64,000 nucleotides of DNA from Caulobacteraceae bacterium (GTDB lineage Bacteria > Pseudomonadota > Alphaproteobacteria > Caulobacterales > Caulobacteraceae). Under the pieces are notes generated by a model, which did no database searches, was not told the DNA's origin, and saw nothing but the letters and a program-made list of their open reading frames with translations. The stretch spans positions 62,001-126,000 of the forward strand of contig CANJME010000007.1 of assembly GCA_947475875.1 (NCBI GenBank), read 5' to 3'. This document shows positions 36,066 to 44,841 of this stretch, piece after piece. A program made the translations under genes and the position numbers. Every line of letters begins with the position of its first letter. Position 1 is the stretch's first letter.

Positions 36066-36102
36066 CCGGCGCCGCAAATGGGCCCGCTGACTCAGGCGGG
36101 GC

Positions 36103-37764
36103 ATGCGGCAAGGCCAACAATTCTGGGACGCGACAGCGGTATTCGAGGCTCTGGCCTCCGCTGACGTTGTGCTGTGGAATTGGGAGCCTGGACGCGACCG
36201 GATACGAATCACCGGCGCCGCCCGCAACCTGGGGTTAGGCCCGCTCGCCCCCGAATGCGCCGCCGCCGCCGCATATGCACTGGCCATGCCCCAGGACCGG
36301 GCCATTTTCGAAGAGTTCCTGCGGGTGCAGGAACCCGGCGTTGAAATTTCAGCTCGTATCCAGATGCGCGGCGGCGAGACCTGCATTTGGCGCGGTGTCT
36401 GGCTGGAGGAAGGCGGCATCCGCGCCGCCGGCGTTATCGCCCCCGAATCCAAGTTCGCCGCCTCCGAGATCGATAGCCTGACGGGCCTTCTCGACCGACG
36501 CAGTTTCCTCATCCGCGCCCGCGAGCGCCTCACCCAGCCCACCGCCTATGAACTTGTCGTCGCCGACCTCAACCGCCTGCGCCGGTTGAACGAGGCGCTG
36601 GGCCACGAGAGGGCCGACCTGGTTTTGGCCGCGCTGGGCTCGCGCATGGCCGCGGGCTTTTCGGCCGGCGTGGTCATGGGCCGCATCGGCGAGGACGAGT
36701 TCGCCCTGATGGCCGAGCCCGGATCTGGCAACCTGGCCAACGATCTTCGCCGGGTGATGGAGCAGCCGCTGCGTATCGCCGGCTTTGATATTCACCCCAC
36801 CCTGGCCATCGGCTCGGTCAGCTGTACCGGCGGGCCCGACACCATCGACGCGGCTGAACTCCTGCGTCGGGCCGAGGTTGCGCTGGAGACCGCCAAGGCC
36901 GCCGGCCGCGGCAGCGCCTCGACCTACGGCGAAGGCGCCGAAAGTGATGGTCTGTCACGTCTCGCCCTCGAATCGGATCTGCGCGGCGCGATCGCCCGCG
37001 GTGAAATCGTGCCCTACTACCAGCCCGTCGTTCGTCTGAAAGACGGCAAGATTTCCGGCTTCGAGGCCCTTGCCCGCTGGCGCCACCCCCGCCGTGGCCT
37101 GATCGCGCCCGACGAGTTCCTGCCGCTTTGCGAGGAAATGGGCCTGATGACCGAGCTGGGCACGGCCATGATGAAGGCCGCCGCCCTGCAACTCGCCGAA
37201 TGGAAAGCCCGCCACGCGCGCGCCGTCGCGCTCACCTGCAGCGTTAATCTCTCAACCGGCGAAATCGACCGGCCGGATCTGGTGGATGAGGTCGCCGCCC
37301 TTCTGGAAGAGACCGGCCTGCCCCCGCTCGCCCTGAAGCTGGAGATCACCGAGAGCGAAATCATGCGCGACCCGGACAAGGCCTCGATCACCCTGCGCCA
37401 GCTGCGCCGGGCCGGGGCCAGCCTTTCGCTGGATGATTTCGGCACCGGCTTCTCATCGCTGTCGTACCTCACGCGCCTGCCCTTCGACACGCTGAAGATC
37501 GACCGCTATTTCGTGCGCACCATGGGCAGTAACGAGGGCTCGGCCAAGATCGTGCGCTCGGTAGTCAATCTCGGCCGGGAACTCGCTCTGGAAGTCGTGG
37601 CCGAGGGCGTCGAAAACGCCGCCATGGCTCGGGCTCTGCAAGACATCGGCTGCGACTACGGCCAGGGCTTCGGTTATGCGCCGGCGCTCTCGCCTCAGGA
37701 AGCCGAGGTCTATCTGAACGAGTCCTACGCTGACGGTGTCGCCCCCGTGAAGGCGCGCGGCTAG
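36103..37764 (+). CDS. pdeA: c-di-GMP phosphodiesterase, GEDEF-EAL protein (PdeA-like)
   Basis: A 553-residue protein: a PAS-like N-terminus (about 10-115), a degenerate GGDEF domain (126-280; GEDEF at 196-200) and an EAL domain (about 290-540). EAL catalytic residues are intact: E321-L323, N382, E414, D444-D445, K465, E501 and Q521. The architecture, length and GEDEF variant match Caulobacter PdeA. There the GEDEF domain binds GTP and stimulates the EAL, and CpdR/ClpXP degrade PdeA at the swarmer-to-stalked transition. The last residues, Arg-Gly, match the PdeA degron. The N-terminal TrpAsnTrp (residues 25-27) region may bind a cofactor (inference). Confidence 0.88.
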   Translation: MRQGQQFWDATAVFEALASADVVLWNWEPGRDRIRITGAARNLGLGPLAPECAAAAAYALAMPQDRAIFEEFLRVQEPGVEISARIQMRGGETCIWRGVWLEEGGIRAAGVIAPESKFAASEIDSLTGLLDRRSFLIRARERLTQPTAYELVVADLNRLRRLNEALGHERADLVLAALGSRMAAGFSAGVVMGRIGEDEFALMAEPGSGNLANDLRRVMEQPLRIAGFDIHPTLAIGSVSCTGGPDTIDAAELLRRAEVALETAKAAGRGSASTYGEGAESDGLSRLALESDLRGAIARGEIVPYYQPVVRLKDGKISGFEALARWRHPRRGLIAPDEFLPLCEEMGLMTELGTAMMKAAALQLAEWKARHARAVALTCSVNLSTGEIDRPDLVDEVAALLEETGLPPLALKLEITESEIMRDPDKASITLRQLRRAGASLSLDDFGTGFSSLSYLTRLPFDTLKIDRYFVRTMGSNEGSAKIVRSVVNLGRELALEVVAEGVENAAMARALQDIGCDYGQGFGYAPALSPQEAEVYLNESYADGVAPVKARG

Positions 37765-37902
37765 GCTTGCTTAAAGCTTGACCGGGTTCACCCCCGGTTC
37801 ATCGCGCCTTCTTACCTTGCAGCGCAAGATTGTATTGACGACCTAGGGCGCTATGGCCAAATGGCCGAAACCATCAAGAAACGATAATTCCGGAGGAATA
37901 CC

Positions 37903-38907
37903 ATGGTCGTCAAAATGTCCCGCAAGGCCGGTTGGACAACCGCGCTGTTCGGGATCGGATTCGCCACGCTCGCCTTGGCTCAGGCGCCGAATCCGAACGA
38001 CCCTGCGGCCGTCAAAGCCTGGCAGGCCAAGAACAGCATCATGGACAAGACCAACAATCCGGCGACTGGTTGGCAGTCGATCGCGGCCACGCCCGACGGC
38101 ATGCTTATGCGCGGGGTGTTGGCGCCCCGCAATCCGCAGGGCCAGTCCCTGATCGGGCTGCGCATCGAGTTCTTCAACACCACGGCAGGCGTTGGCAACT
38201 CGCCGGCCTTGTCCGAACTGGACAGCTTCATGGTCGACTGCCTCGGCGGCCGTCTGCGCCAGGTCGAGCGGGCCACCTATTCGCAGCACAACTTGGGCGG
38301 CGACAAGAAGGGCGAGACCCTGACCGAGGCTTCGGCCGATGGCGCCTGGACACCCGCGGCCGAAATGGCCGTGCTGGAAGGTAGCATCCGCGCCAGCTGC
38401 TCCGCCGGTGGCGGCGGCGGTGGCGCCCAGGTCGCCGCGGCGGCGCCGGCCGCTGGCGGCGGGCCCAATCCGAACGATCCGGCGGCGGTCAGCCGCTGGC
38501 TGACCGGGCTTGGCGTCACCAATATCGCCACCACCCAGACCAAGTGGTCAAGCGGCCGTCCGTCGGATACCTCGGGCTGGAAATCGCTCGGCGCCACCGC
38601 CGAAGGCGCCTTCCTTGGCAACCAGAAGATCTCAGAGAATACCCTTAACGAGACGATCCTGGACGTCCTGGTGCGCCTTGAGCGCTTCCAGCCCAAGACG
38701 GTGGGGTCCGCCAACTACCTTTCGCAGCAGGTTATCTATGAGCTCAACTGCCGGCGCAAAACGGTGCATGTGCAGGCGATCAGCGATTTCGTGCAGCACA
38801 ATGCCGGGGGGACGTCGGCGAGCCCGGCCAAACCCGCCGACTCACCGGCGGCGCAAACTCCGCTCAAGGATGAAGTCGACCGGATCTGCCAGGACCTGAA
38901 TAAGTAG
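37903..38907 (+). CDS. Exported protein with two related domains; paralogue of the 39098 gene
   Basis: A 334-residue protein with a signal peptide ending ALAQA near residue 27. Two repeats begin PNPNDPAAV (near 30 and near 189) and each ends in a strand with a Cys (VDCLGGRLRQVERATYSQHN; ELNCRRKTVHVQAISDFVQHN). They are joined by a Gly/Ala linker. The repeat resembles the surface-adhesin E-like exported domain (tentative). A GGAGGA RBS precedes ATG 37903. The downstream gene shares the signal peptide and one copy of the domain. Confidence 0.78.
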   Translation: MVVKMSRKAGWTTALFGIGFATLALAQAPNPNDPAAVKAWQAKNSIMDKTNNPATGWQSIAATPDGMLMRGVLAPRNPQGQSLIGLRIEFFNTTAGVGNSPALSELDSFMVDCLGGRLRQVERATYSQHNLGGDKKGETLTEASADGAWTPAAEMAVLEGSIRASCSAGGGGGGAQVAAAAPAAGGGPNPNDPAAVSRWLTGLGVTNIATTQTKWSSGRPSDTSGWKSLGATAEGAFLGNQKISENTLNETILDVLVRLERFQPKTVGSANYLSQQVIYELNCRRKTVHVQAISDFVQHNAGGTSASPAKPADSPAAQTPLKDEVDRICQDLNK

Positions 38908-38935
38908 CCGTATCGTCGCGACACAATCTGAATAG

Positions 38936-38970
38936 GGCCGGAAGCTGAGAAATCGCTTCCGGCCTTTTTT
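38936..38970 (+). terminator. Rho-independent terminator after the 37903 gene
   Basis: Stem GGCCGGAAGC (38936-38945) and GCTTCCGGCC (38955-38964) with a 9-base loop is followed by TTTTTT. It separates the two paralogous exported-protein genes into distinct transcripts. Confidence 0.9.
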
Positions 38971-39097
38971 AACCACCGATTTCATTCCATTGCGTTTCCG
39001 GGACATAAATCTGGCAAAAAGCGCGGCAATATTGACGTCAAAGGAATTGTGACGGATTGTCATGATTACAAATAAAAACGACATCTGGAGGAGTGCA

Positions 39098-39733
39098 ATG
39101 TTCGCAAAAGCGTCCCGCAAGGCGGGCTGGACCACGGTCCTGTTTGGAATCGGATTCACCACCCTCGCTCTGGCCCAAACCCCGCAGGCCGGTCCGCCGT
39201 TCAACCTCAAGGACCGCAACGCCGGTAACCGCTGGCTGACCGAAGCGCGCATCGACCGGACCCTCGAAGCCAATGTCCTGGTCGGCTTCACCGGCGTCGG
39301 CGCCGTATTCCGCACTCCCACTACGGATACGGTGCACCAGGTCGCAACCTCGATTCCCCGCTTCGTCTTCCGCACCGAATACTACGGTCCCAGGGCGCTG
39401 CCGAATGGCAAGACGTCTTTGTCCCGGTCGGCGGACTATGACATCAATTGCCGGTCCAAGGTTTCGCGCGTTGTCGCCATCCGCGAATATGCGGCCCACA
39501 ATATGTCGGGTGAGGCCGTAGGGGTCGGGTCCGCCCCGGACGCGCCCTTCACCTCGGTCGAACAGGATGCGATCGTCAAGGATGTCTACGACGACATCTG
39601 CAACACCAACGGGGTATCAGAACGCCTCGGCCAGTCCGACCCGCGCGCCAGCAGCCGCCTTGGCCCCGGCCTTGGTGAGGGAAGGGTTGTCACCGATCCC
39701 AGCGGAACGGCGCCTCCGGCCTCAGGTCGCTGA
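39098..39733 (+). CDS. Exported protein, one-domain paralogue of the 37903 gene
   Basis: A 211-residue protein. Its signal peptide (SRKAGWTTVLFGIGF...ALAQ) is nearly identical to that of the 37903 product. The mature part has one domain with ADYDINCRSKVSRVVAIREYAAHN, matching the Cys-strand of the two-domain relative. A Gly/Pro/Ser tail of about 40 residues ends the protein. ATG 39098 has TGGAGGAG; an upstream start at 39062 is less likely. It may be a duplication product. The function is unknown. Confidence 0.75.
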   Translation: MFAKASRKAGWTTVLFGIGFTTLALAQTPQAGPPFNLKDRNAGNRWLTEARIDRTLEANVLVGFTGVGAVFRTPTTDTVHQVATSIPRFVFRTEYYGPRALPNGKTSLSRSADYDINCRSKVSRVVAIREYAAHNMSGEAVGVGSAPDAPFTSVEQDAIVKDVYDDICNTNGVSERLGQSDPRASSRLGPGLGEGRVVTDPSGTAPPASGR

Positions 39734-40306
39734 TCAGGCTCTGCCACTGAGCGATGACAGGCGTTCGGCCGAGACTCCGATCTTGGCGAGCGCCCGCGTC
39801 CATTTGAGGTCGTGATCTGTTCCAAACAGAAGTTCCTCGTCCGGCGCGCAGGTCAGCCAGACATTCTGGCGCAATTCATTCTCCAGCTGCCCGCCGCCCC
39901 ATCCGGCATAACCGAGCGCCAGAACCGAGCGACGCGGTCGTCGCTCACGATCGGCCATCGCCTCGAGCACCTCACGGGTGGCGGTGAGGCCGAGCCCTTG
40001 GTCAATCGCCAGGGTCGCTGGCGCGGCGGCATAGTCGCTGGTGTGCAGTACGAAACCCCGTTCGCGCTCGACCGGCCCGCCAAGCAGCACCAGGTCTTCG
40101 GGCATTGAAATGTCCGACGTCACGCCCAGCCGGCCAAGCAGGCTGGTCGTGGTCAGGCCTTCGACCGGATGGTTCACCGTCAGCCCCATGGCGTGCTCGT
40201 CGTTGTGCGCGCAGACGATAATCACCGCGCGCTCAAAGCGCTCGTCGCCGATGGCGGGCATGGCGATCAGCACCTGTCCGGTCAGGTTTGTGGGTGAAGT
40301 ACGCAT
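39734..40306 (-). CDS. YqgE/AlgH family protein
   Basis: A 190-residue cytoplasmic protein of the UPF0301 family. Conserved segments are GQVLIAMPAIGDERFERAVIIVCAHNDEHAMGLTVNHP (residues about 10-45) and ALGYAGWGGGQLENELRQNVWL near residue 130. Despite the AlgH name the family has no proven regulatory role. Its stop abuts the stop of the preceding plus-strand gene with no gap. Confidence 0.93.
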   Translation of the reverse strand: MRTSPTNLTGQVLIAMPAIGDERFERAVIIVCAHNDEHAMGLTVNHPVEGLTTTSLLGRLGVTSDISMPEDLVLLGGPVERERGFVLHTSDYAAAPATLAIDQGLGLTATREVLEAMADRERRPRRSVLALGYAGWGGGQLENELRQNVWLTCAPDEELLFGTDHDLKWTRALAKIGVSAERLSSLSGRA

Positions 40307-40410
40307 GGTCCGAGACTGGCCTCACCTGTGCAAACTGACAAGTTCAGGTTGGCGGAACGGCCCGGTGGGCCTATCACAATCCGCTCATTGAAAACCGGAG
40401 TGACGAGCCC

Positions 40411-40893
40411 ATGACCATCAAAGTCGGCGACGCCCTGCCCCAGGCCACCTTCAAGGTTCCGACCGATGAGGGTCCGGCCACCAAAACCACCGACGACCTG
40501 TTCAAGGGCCGGCGGGTGGCGCTGTTCGCGGTGCCGGGTGCCTTCACCCCGACCTGCTCGGCCAAGCATGTTCCAGGCTTCAAGGCGCACGCCGTCGAAC
40601 TGAGGGCCAAGGGCGTCGACGCCATCCTGTGCCTGTCGGTCAACGACGTCTTCGTCATGAAGGCCTGGGGTAAGGACCAGGGCGTTACCGACGAGATGGA
40701 GATGGTCGCAGACGGCAACGGCGAATTCACCAAGGCCGTCGGCCTGGAAATGGACGGATCGAAATTCGGCATGGGCGCACGCTCGCAGCGTTACGCCCTG
40801 ATCGCCAAGGACGGGGTCGTCGAGCAGCTGTTCGTTGAGGCGCCGGGCGAATTCAGGGTGTCCTCGGCGGACTATCTGCTTGAGCATCTCTAA
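40411..40893 (+). CDS. Peroxiredoxin, Prx5-like
   Basis: A 160-residue thiol peroxidase. The peroxidatic Cys is C49 in VPGAFTPTCSAKHVPGF, the Prx5 hallmark. NDVFVMKAWG near residue 78 follows. A second Cys near residue 73 could be the resolving residue, or an external thiol may recycle it. It reduces peroxides in the cytoplasm. The gene overlaps tsaC by 14 bases. Confidence 0.94.
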   Translation: MTIKVGDALPQATFKVPTDEGPATKTTDDLFKGRRVALFAVPGAFTPTCSAKHVPGFKAHAVELRAKGVDAILCLSVNDVFVMKAWGKDQGVTDEMEMVADGNGEFTKAVGLEMDGSKFGMGARSQRYALIAKDGVVEQLFVEAPGEFRVSSADYLLEHL

Positions 40894-41800
40894 GGCCGTT
40901 CAGGCCTTACGCCGGGGCGAGCTGGTTATCCTGCCCACAGAAACGGTCTATGGCCTGGCGGCCGATGCGGCCAACGCGCGCGCCGTCGCGGCGCTCTATG
41001 AGGCCAAGGGTCGGCCCAGGTTCAATCCGCTCATCGCCCATGTGAGCGACCGTGAAATCGGCCGCCGGGTCGCCGCCTTCGACGAGCGCGCTGAAGCGCT
41101 GACGGAGGCCTTCTGGCCAGGACCGCTTACCCTGGTTGCGCCGGTGCGAGATGCGGCGGCGGTCTGCGAACTTGCCCGGGCGGGCCTTGACACGGTGGCC
41201 GTCCGCGCACCTGACCACGCGCTCGCCCAGGCGGTTCTGGCAGCGTTTGGCGGTCCCATCGTCGCTCCCTCCGCCAATCGTTCGGGACGGCCAAGCCCGA
41301 CAACCTATCAGGACGCATGCGATGAGACCGGTGCGTTTGCGAGCGCGCGTCTGGACGGCGGCCCCTGCCGGGTGGGGCTGGAATCGACCGTGGTTTCACT
41401 GCTGCCGGGCGAGCCGGCGCGCCTCCTGAGGCCCGGCGCGGTCACGCGCGAGGCGATCGCCGCGGTCGTCGGTCCCCTATCGCCTGCCGAGGACGACGCT
41501 CGACGCTCGCCGGGACGGCTGACCCGGCACTATGCCCCGGAGGCGCGCTTGCGGCTGAATGCGGCCGCGCCCGAGGCCGGCGAGGCCTACATCGCTTTCG
41601 GCCGCGATCCCCAAGGACTGGGAGTCCTCAACCTCAGTCCGGCGGCGGATCTGTCGGAAGCCGCCGCCAATCTGTTTTCCTGCCTGCGAGCGGCGGATGC
41701 GCTCCGGCCCCGCGCGATCGCCGTTGCGCCGATCCCGGAGATCGGCCTTGGAGAGGCCATCAATGACCGCCTCTCGCGCGCGGCGGGCAAGATAGGGTAA
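40880..41800 (+). CDS. tsaC: L-threonylcarbamoyladenylate synthase (Sua5 type)
   Basis: A 306-residue protein that makes threonylcarbamoyl-AMP for the t6A modification at position 37 of ANN-decoding tRNAs. The YrdC domain is complete: LPTETVYGLAADA near 18, KGRPRFNPLI near 42, SANRSGRPSPT near 135. The C-terminal Sua5 extension with PGRLTRHYAPEA makes it the long form. The start must be the TTG at 40880, since no ATG or GTG lies before the conserved N-terminus, and it lies inside the peroxiredoxin gene. The gene symbol is by family. Confidence 0.93.
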   Translation: MSISKAVQALRRGELVILPTETVYGLAADAANARAVAALYEAKGRPRFNPLIAHVSDREIGRRVAAFDERAEALTEAFWPGPLTLVAPVRDAAAVCELARAGLDTVAVRAPDHALAQAVLAAFGGPIVAPSANRSGRPSPTTYQDACDETGAFASARLDGGPCRVGLESTVVSLLPGEPARLLRPGAVTREAIAAVVGPLSPAEDDARRSPGRLTRHYAPEARLRLNAAAPEAGEAYIAFGRDPQGLGVLNLSPAADLSEAAANLFSCLRAADALRPRAIAVAPIPEIGLGEAINDRLSRAAGKIG

Positions 41801-41808
41801 GGACGGCC

Positions 41809-43218
41809 ATGACCTTGGCCATTCCCGCCGAAGTGATCGACCGGCTGAAAACGCTCGCCGGCCCGGGCGGATGGACCGACGATCCCGACCGGCTGGCGTC
41901 ACGGCTGGTAGAATGGCGGGGACGCTGGAGCGGCTCGACCCCCCTGATGCTGCTGCCACGCTCCACGGCCGAAGTGGCGACGATCGTCACCTTCTGCGCC
42001 GGAACAGGAACACCGATCTCGGTTCAGGGCGGCAACACCGGCCTCGTCGGCGGACAGATACCCGATGGCGAGGTCCTTCTCTCGCTGGAGCGCATGGACC
42101 GGGTTCTGGCCATCGACCCCATCGACGAATCCATGACGGTGGAGGCGGGCGTGACCCTGGCCGCAGCGCACGAGGCGGCGCTTTCCGTAAGTCGCCGCTT
42201 TCCCCTGGGCCTCGCGTCCGAAGGCTCATGCACCATCGGCGGCAATGTCTCGACCAACGCCGGCGGCACGGCGGTGCTGCGCTTCGGCAACATGCGAGAC
42301 CTGGTGCTGGGCCTGGAAGCCGTGCTGCCCGACGGCCGCATCTGGAACGGGCTGACCCGGCCGCGCAAGGACAACACCGGCTATGATCTGCGCCAGCTGC
42401 TCTGCGGGGCCGAAGGCACTCTGGGCGTGGTCACAGCCGCCCGGCTGAAGCTTTATCCCCTCCCTGCGTCCCGTGCGGTGGCGTTTGCCGGCTTGCCCAG
42501 CCCGCAGGCCGCGCTGGACCTGCTGAGCGAGGCGCGCCGCGAATCGGGCGGAGCGCTGGAAGGGTTCGAGCTGATGAGTGCGCTCGGCGTCGATCTGGTG
42601 CTGCGGCACGTTCCCGATTCCCGTCTGCCGCTGGAAGACCGCCAACCCTGGTACGTGCTGATCGAGGTGACAGGCGCCGAGGAAGGCGCGGCGATGCAAG
42701 CCATGGAGCGGATTCTAACCGTCGCGCTGGAGTCCGGCTCGGTCGCCGACGCTGTCATCGCGCAGTCCGACGCCCAGGCCGCGGCCTTCTGGGCCATCCG
42801 TGAAAACCAGTCCGCCGCCCAGCGCGCCGAGGGTCAGGCCTGGAAAAACGACATCTCCGTGCCTGTGCCGGCCATCCCGGCGTTCCTGGAGCGCGCCACC
42901 GCGGCGCTGACAGCCTTCAGCCCGGGGGTTCGCTTTCCGATCTTCGGCCACGTTGGCGACGGCAACCTGCACTATGACATTCTGCCCGCCGAGGGAGGTG
43001 ATATCGACCGGCACAACGCGGAGCGCCCGGAAGCGCATCGGATCGTCAACGACATCATCGTTGAGATGGGTGGATCGATCAGCGCCGAACACGGCATTGG
43101 CGTCATGAAGGTCGAGGATGGCCTGCGCTACAAGGATCCGGTCGAGATCGCCGCCTATCGCTCCATCCGCGCGAGCCTGGATCCGAAGCGGATTCTCAAC
43201 CCGCGGGTGCTGTTCTAG
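41809..43218 (+). CDS. FAD-binding oxidoreductase, GlcD/D-2-hydroxyglutarate dehydrogenase type
   Basis: A 469-residue flavoenzyme. The FAD domain (PCMH) has SVQGGNTGLVGGQIPDGEVLLSLERM near residue 65 and SEGSCTIGGNVSTNAGGTAVLRFGNMRDLVLG near 145. The C-terminal domain has GHVGDGNLHYDI near 380 and ISAEHGIGVMK near 425, as in D-lactate and D-2-hydroxyglutarate dehydrogenases. It oxidises a D-2-hydroxyacid; the exact one is not predicted. It follows tsaC at 8 bases. Confidence 0.92.
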   Translation: MTLAIPAEVIDRLKTLAGPGGWTDDPDRLASRLVEWRGRWSGSTPLMLLPRSTAEVATIVTFCAGTGTPISVQGGNTGLVGGQIPDGEVLLSLERMDRVLAIDPIDESMTVEAGVTLAAAHEAALSVSRRFPLGLASEGSCTIGGNVSTNAGGTAVLRFGNMRDLVLGLEAVLPDGRIWNGLTRPRKDNTGYDLRQLLCGAEGTLGVVTAARLKLYPLPASRAVAFAGLPSPQAALDLLSEARRESGGALEGFELMSALGVDLVLRHVPDSRLPLEDRQPWYVLIEVTGAEEGAAMQAMERILTVALESGSVADAVIAQSDAQAAAFWAIRENQSAAQRAEGQAWKNDISVPVPAIPAFLERATAALTAFSPGVRFPIFGHVGDGNLHYDILPAEGGDIDRHNAERPEAHRIVNDIIVEMGGSISAEHGIGVMKVEDGLRYKDPVEIAAYRSIRASLDPKRILNPRVLF

Positions 43219-43237
43219 CCATCGGCTAGCCACAACG

Positions 43238-43269
43238 AAAAAGCGCGACGCCGTGAAGCGCCGCGCTTT
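43238..43269. terminator. Hairpin terminator between convergent genes
   Basis: A stem of AAAGCGCG and CGCGCTTT arms around an 8-base loop (roughly 43241-43269) has a T run in the minus direction (complement of 43238-43242), where it would end the 43295-43729 gene, and a shorter one in the plus direction. Confidence 0.7.
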
Positions 43270-43294
43270 GAAACTCGTTTGAAAGGCGAAAGCC

Positions 43295-43729
43295 TTACGG
43301 GGTGACGACGTCCTTGTCGCGGGAGTCGGCCCAGAGCCAGAGCAGGCCGGCCAGGATCAGCCAGGTCACGCTGGCCTTCTTGAAGCCGTCCGGATCGTCG
43401 CCGAATACGGCGGTCGTGCTGTTGGAGGACGAAATCAGCCCGGTCCCGGTGGCGCACGGCGAGGAGGAGCCGACCGTCAACATGGCCTGGGGCTTCACGG
43501 TCACGACGCAGCCGTCGGAGAATTTCACCTGGGCCGTACCGTCACGGGCCACAAGGCGATCACCGGCGCTGAGCGTGGTGGTGTTGCTTGCGTTGGAGAA
43601 GGCTCCATTCTTGCTGGCAAGAACCGAACCGCTCACGTTGCTGACCTGAGCCGCGGTAGCCGCAGCGGCCGAAGCCTGGCCGGCGATCAAAATCCCCACG
43701 GTGGCCAAGGCCACGATCTTACCGTTCAT
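43295..43729 (-). CDS. Exported FecR-like beta-domain protein with C-terminal membrane helix
   Basis: A 144-residue protein with a signal peptide (1-21) and a short beta domain of FecR type (GSVLASKNGAFSNASNTTTLSAGDRLVARDGTAQVKFSDGCVVTV over residues 34-78). Two Cys (near 74 and 90) can form a disulfide. One transmembrane helix (TWLILAGLLWLWA) follows near the C-terminus. No sigma factor or TonB receptor is adjacent, so the usual FecR role is not supported. RBS TTGGAGG precedes ATG 43729. Confidence 0.7.
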   Translation of the reverse strand: MNGKIVALATVGILIAGQASAAAATAAQVSNVSGSVLASKNGAFSNASNTTTLSAGDRLVARDGTAQVKFSDGCVVTVKPQAMLTVGSSSPCATGTGLISSSNSTTAVFGDDPDGFKKASVTWLILAGLLWLWADSRDKDVVTP

Positions 43730-44008
43730 AGAACCCTCCAAAAAACAGATTCCTCGCGAGAGGTGAGATGTTTTGACACACGGTAGGGGGAATAACAACC
43801 CTCTTGTAACACCGTTTTTCCGAACACCGCACCCTTAGGCAGCCCTTACGCGACAACGAGATGACAAACGCGACAACATCCCCGAACGTTCCCTAAAAAG
43901 GTAAAAAATGTGGCACATTAACCACGCCGCGATCTTGCGCCCGCGAGCATCAATCTCGTAGCTGGCGGAATTATGAAAAACCATGGATCGATTGGGGAGA
44001 CTAAGCTC

Positions 44009-44791
44009 ATGACTTTTAAGGCCTTTGACTTGTCCGGCAAGGTTGCGCTGGTCACCGGCGGCAACGGTGGAATTGGCCTGGGTATGGCCGAGGCCTTGGC
44101 CCAGGCGGGGTCAGACGTGGTTATCTGGGGCTCGAATCCGGACAAGAATTCCGCCGCCGAGGCACGATTGAAGGCCATCGGCGTGCGGATTCTGGCTCAA
44201 CGTGTGGATGTGGCCGACGAAGCTGCCGTTGATCAGGCCATGAGCGAGGCTGTGTCAAAAATGGGCAGAATTGACACAGTCATCGCCAACGCCGGGATCG
44301 GAATCAAGGGCAAGCCCTTCATCGACATCCCGACCGAGGACTACCGCAAGATTCTCTCGGTCAATCTGGACGGGGTCTTCTTCACCTTCCGGGCCGCCCT
44401 GCGCCATATGGTTGAGCGGGCCAACGCCGGTGATCCGGGCGGCAGCATAGTCGCCATCTCCTCGCTGTCGGCCGTCGATGGCGCGGCGCGCAACGAGCAC
44501 TACGCCGCGACCAAGGGCGCGCTGCTGGCCATGATCCGCGGTCTGGCGGTCGAGCACGCCCGTTACGGCATTCGCGCCAATTCGATTCTTCCCGGCTGGA
44601 TCGCCACTGACATGACCAAGGGCTCGCAACAGAGCGATGTCTTTAACGACAAGGTCATCAAGCGCGTGCCGCTGCGCCGCTGGGGCGAGCCGGAGGACTT
44701 CGGCGGCATCGCCGTCTACTTCGCCTCGGACGCCTCGAAGTTCCACACCGGCGACCAGGTGCTGATCGACGGTGGCTACGCGGTCTTCTAG
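44009..44791 (+). CDS. SDR-family oxidoreductase
   Basis: A 260-residue classical short-chain dehydrogenase/reductase. The NAD(P) site is TGGNGGIGLGMAEA near residues 15-28, NAGIG follows near 94, the catalytic Ser is in SSLSAVDG and Tyr-x3-Lys in YAATKGALLAM near 164-170. The C-terminus DQVLIDGGYAVF is typical. The substrate is unknown. ATG 44009 has GGGGAG 9 bases upstream; 43973 is an alternative. It lies in a single-gene unit with a 279-base leader in which I see only AT-rich sequence and a TTAACC half-site at 43918-43923. Confidence 0.93.
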   Translation: MTFKAFDLSGKVALVTGGNGGIGLGMAEALAQAGSDVVIWGSNPDKNSAAEARLKAIGVRILAQRVDVADEAAVDQAMSEAVSKMGRIDTVIANAGIGIKGKPFIDIPTEDYRKILSVNLDGVFFTFRAALRHMVERANAGDPGGSIVAISSLSAVDGAARNEHYAATKGALLAMIRGLAVEHARYGIRANSILPGWIATDMTKGSQQSDVFNDKVIKRVPLRRWGEPEDFGGIAVYFASDASKFHTGDQVLIDGGYAVF

Positions 44792-44792
44792 A

Positions 44793-44835
44793 GCGCGTTC
44801 CGAAAAGTGGAATCCGGTTTTCGGATCAAACGCGC
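44793..44835. repeat. Short palindromic element (GCGCGTT ... AACGCGC)
   Basis: Outer arms GCGCGTT (44793-44799) and AACGCGC (44829-44835) enclose inner arms CCGAAAA and TTTTCGG. The core, TTCCGAAAA then TTTTCGGA, is a common short palindrome in Alphaproteobacteria. It lies between two convergent genes, so it could serve as a transcription stop. Confidence 0.8.
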
Positions 44836-44841
44836 GACAAG

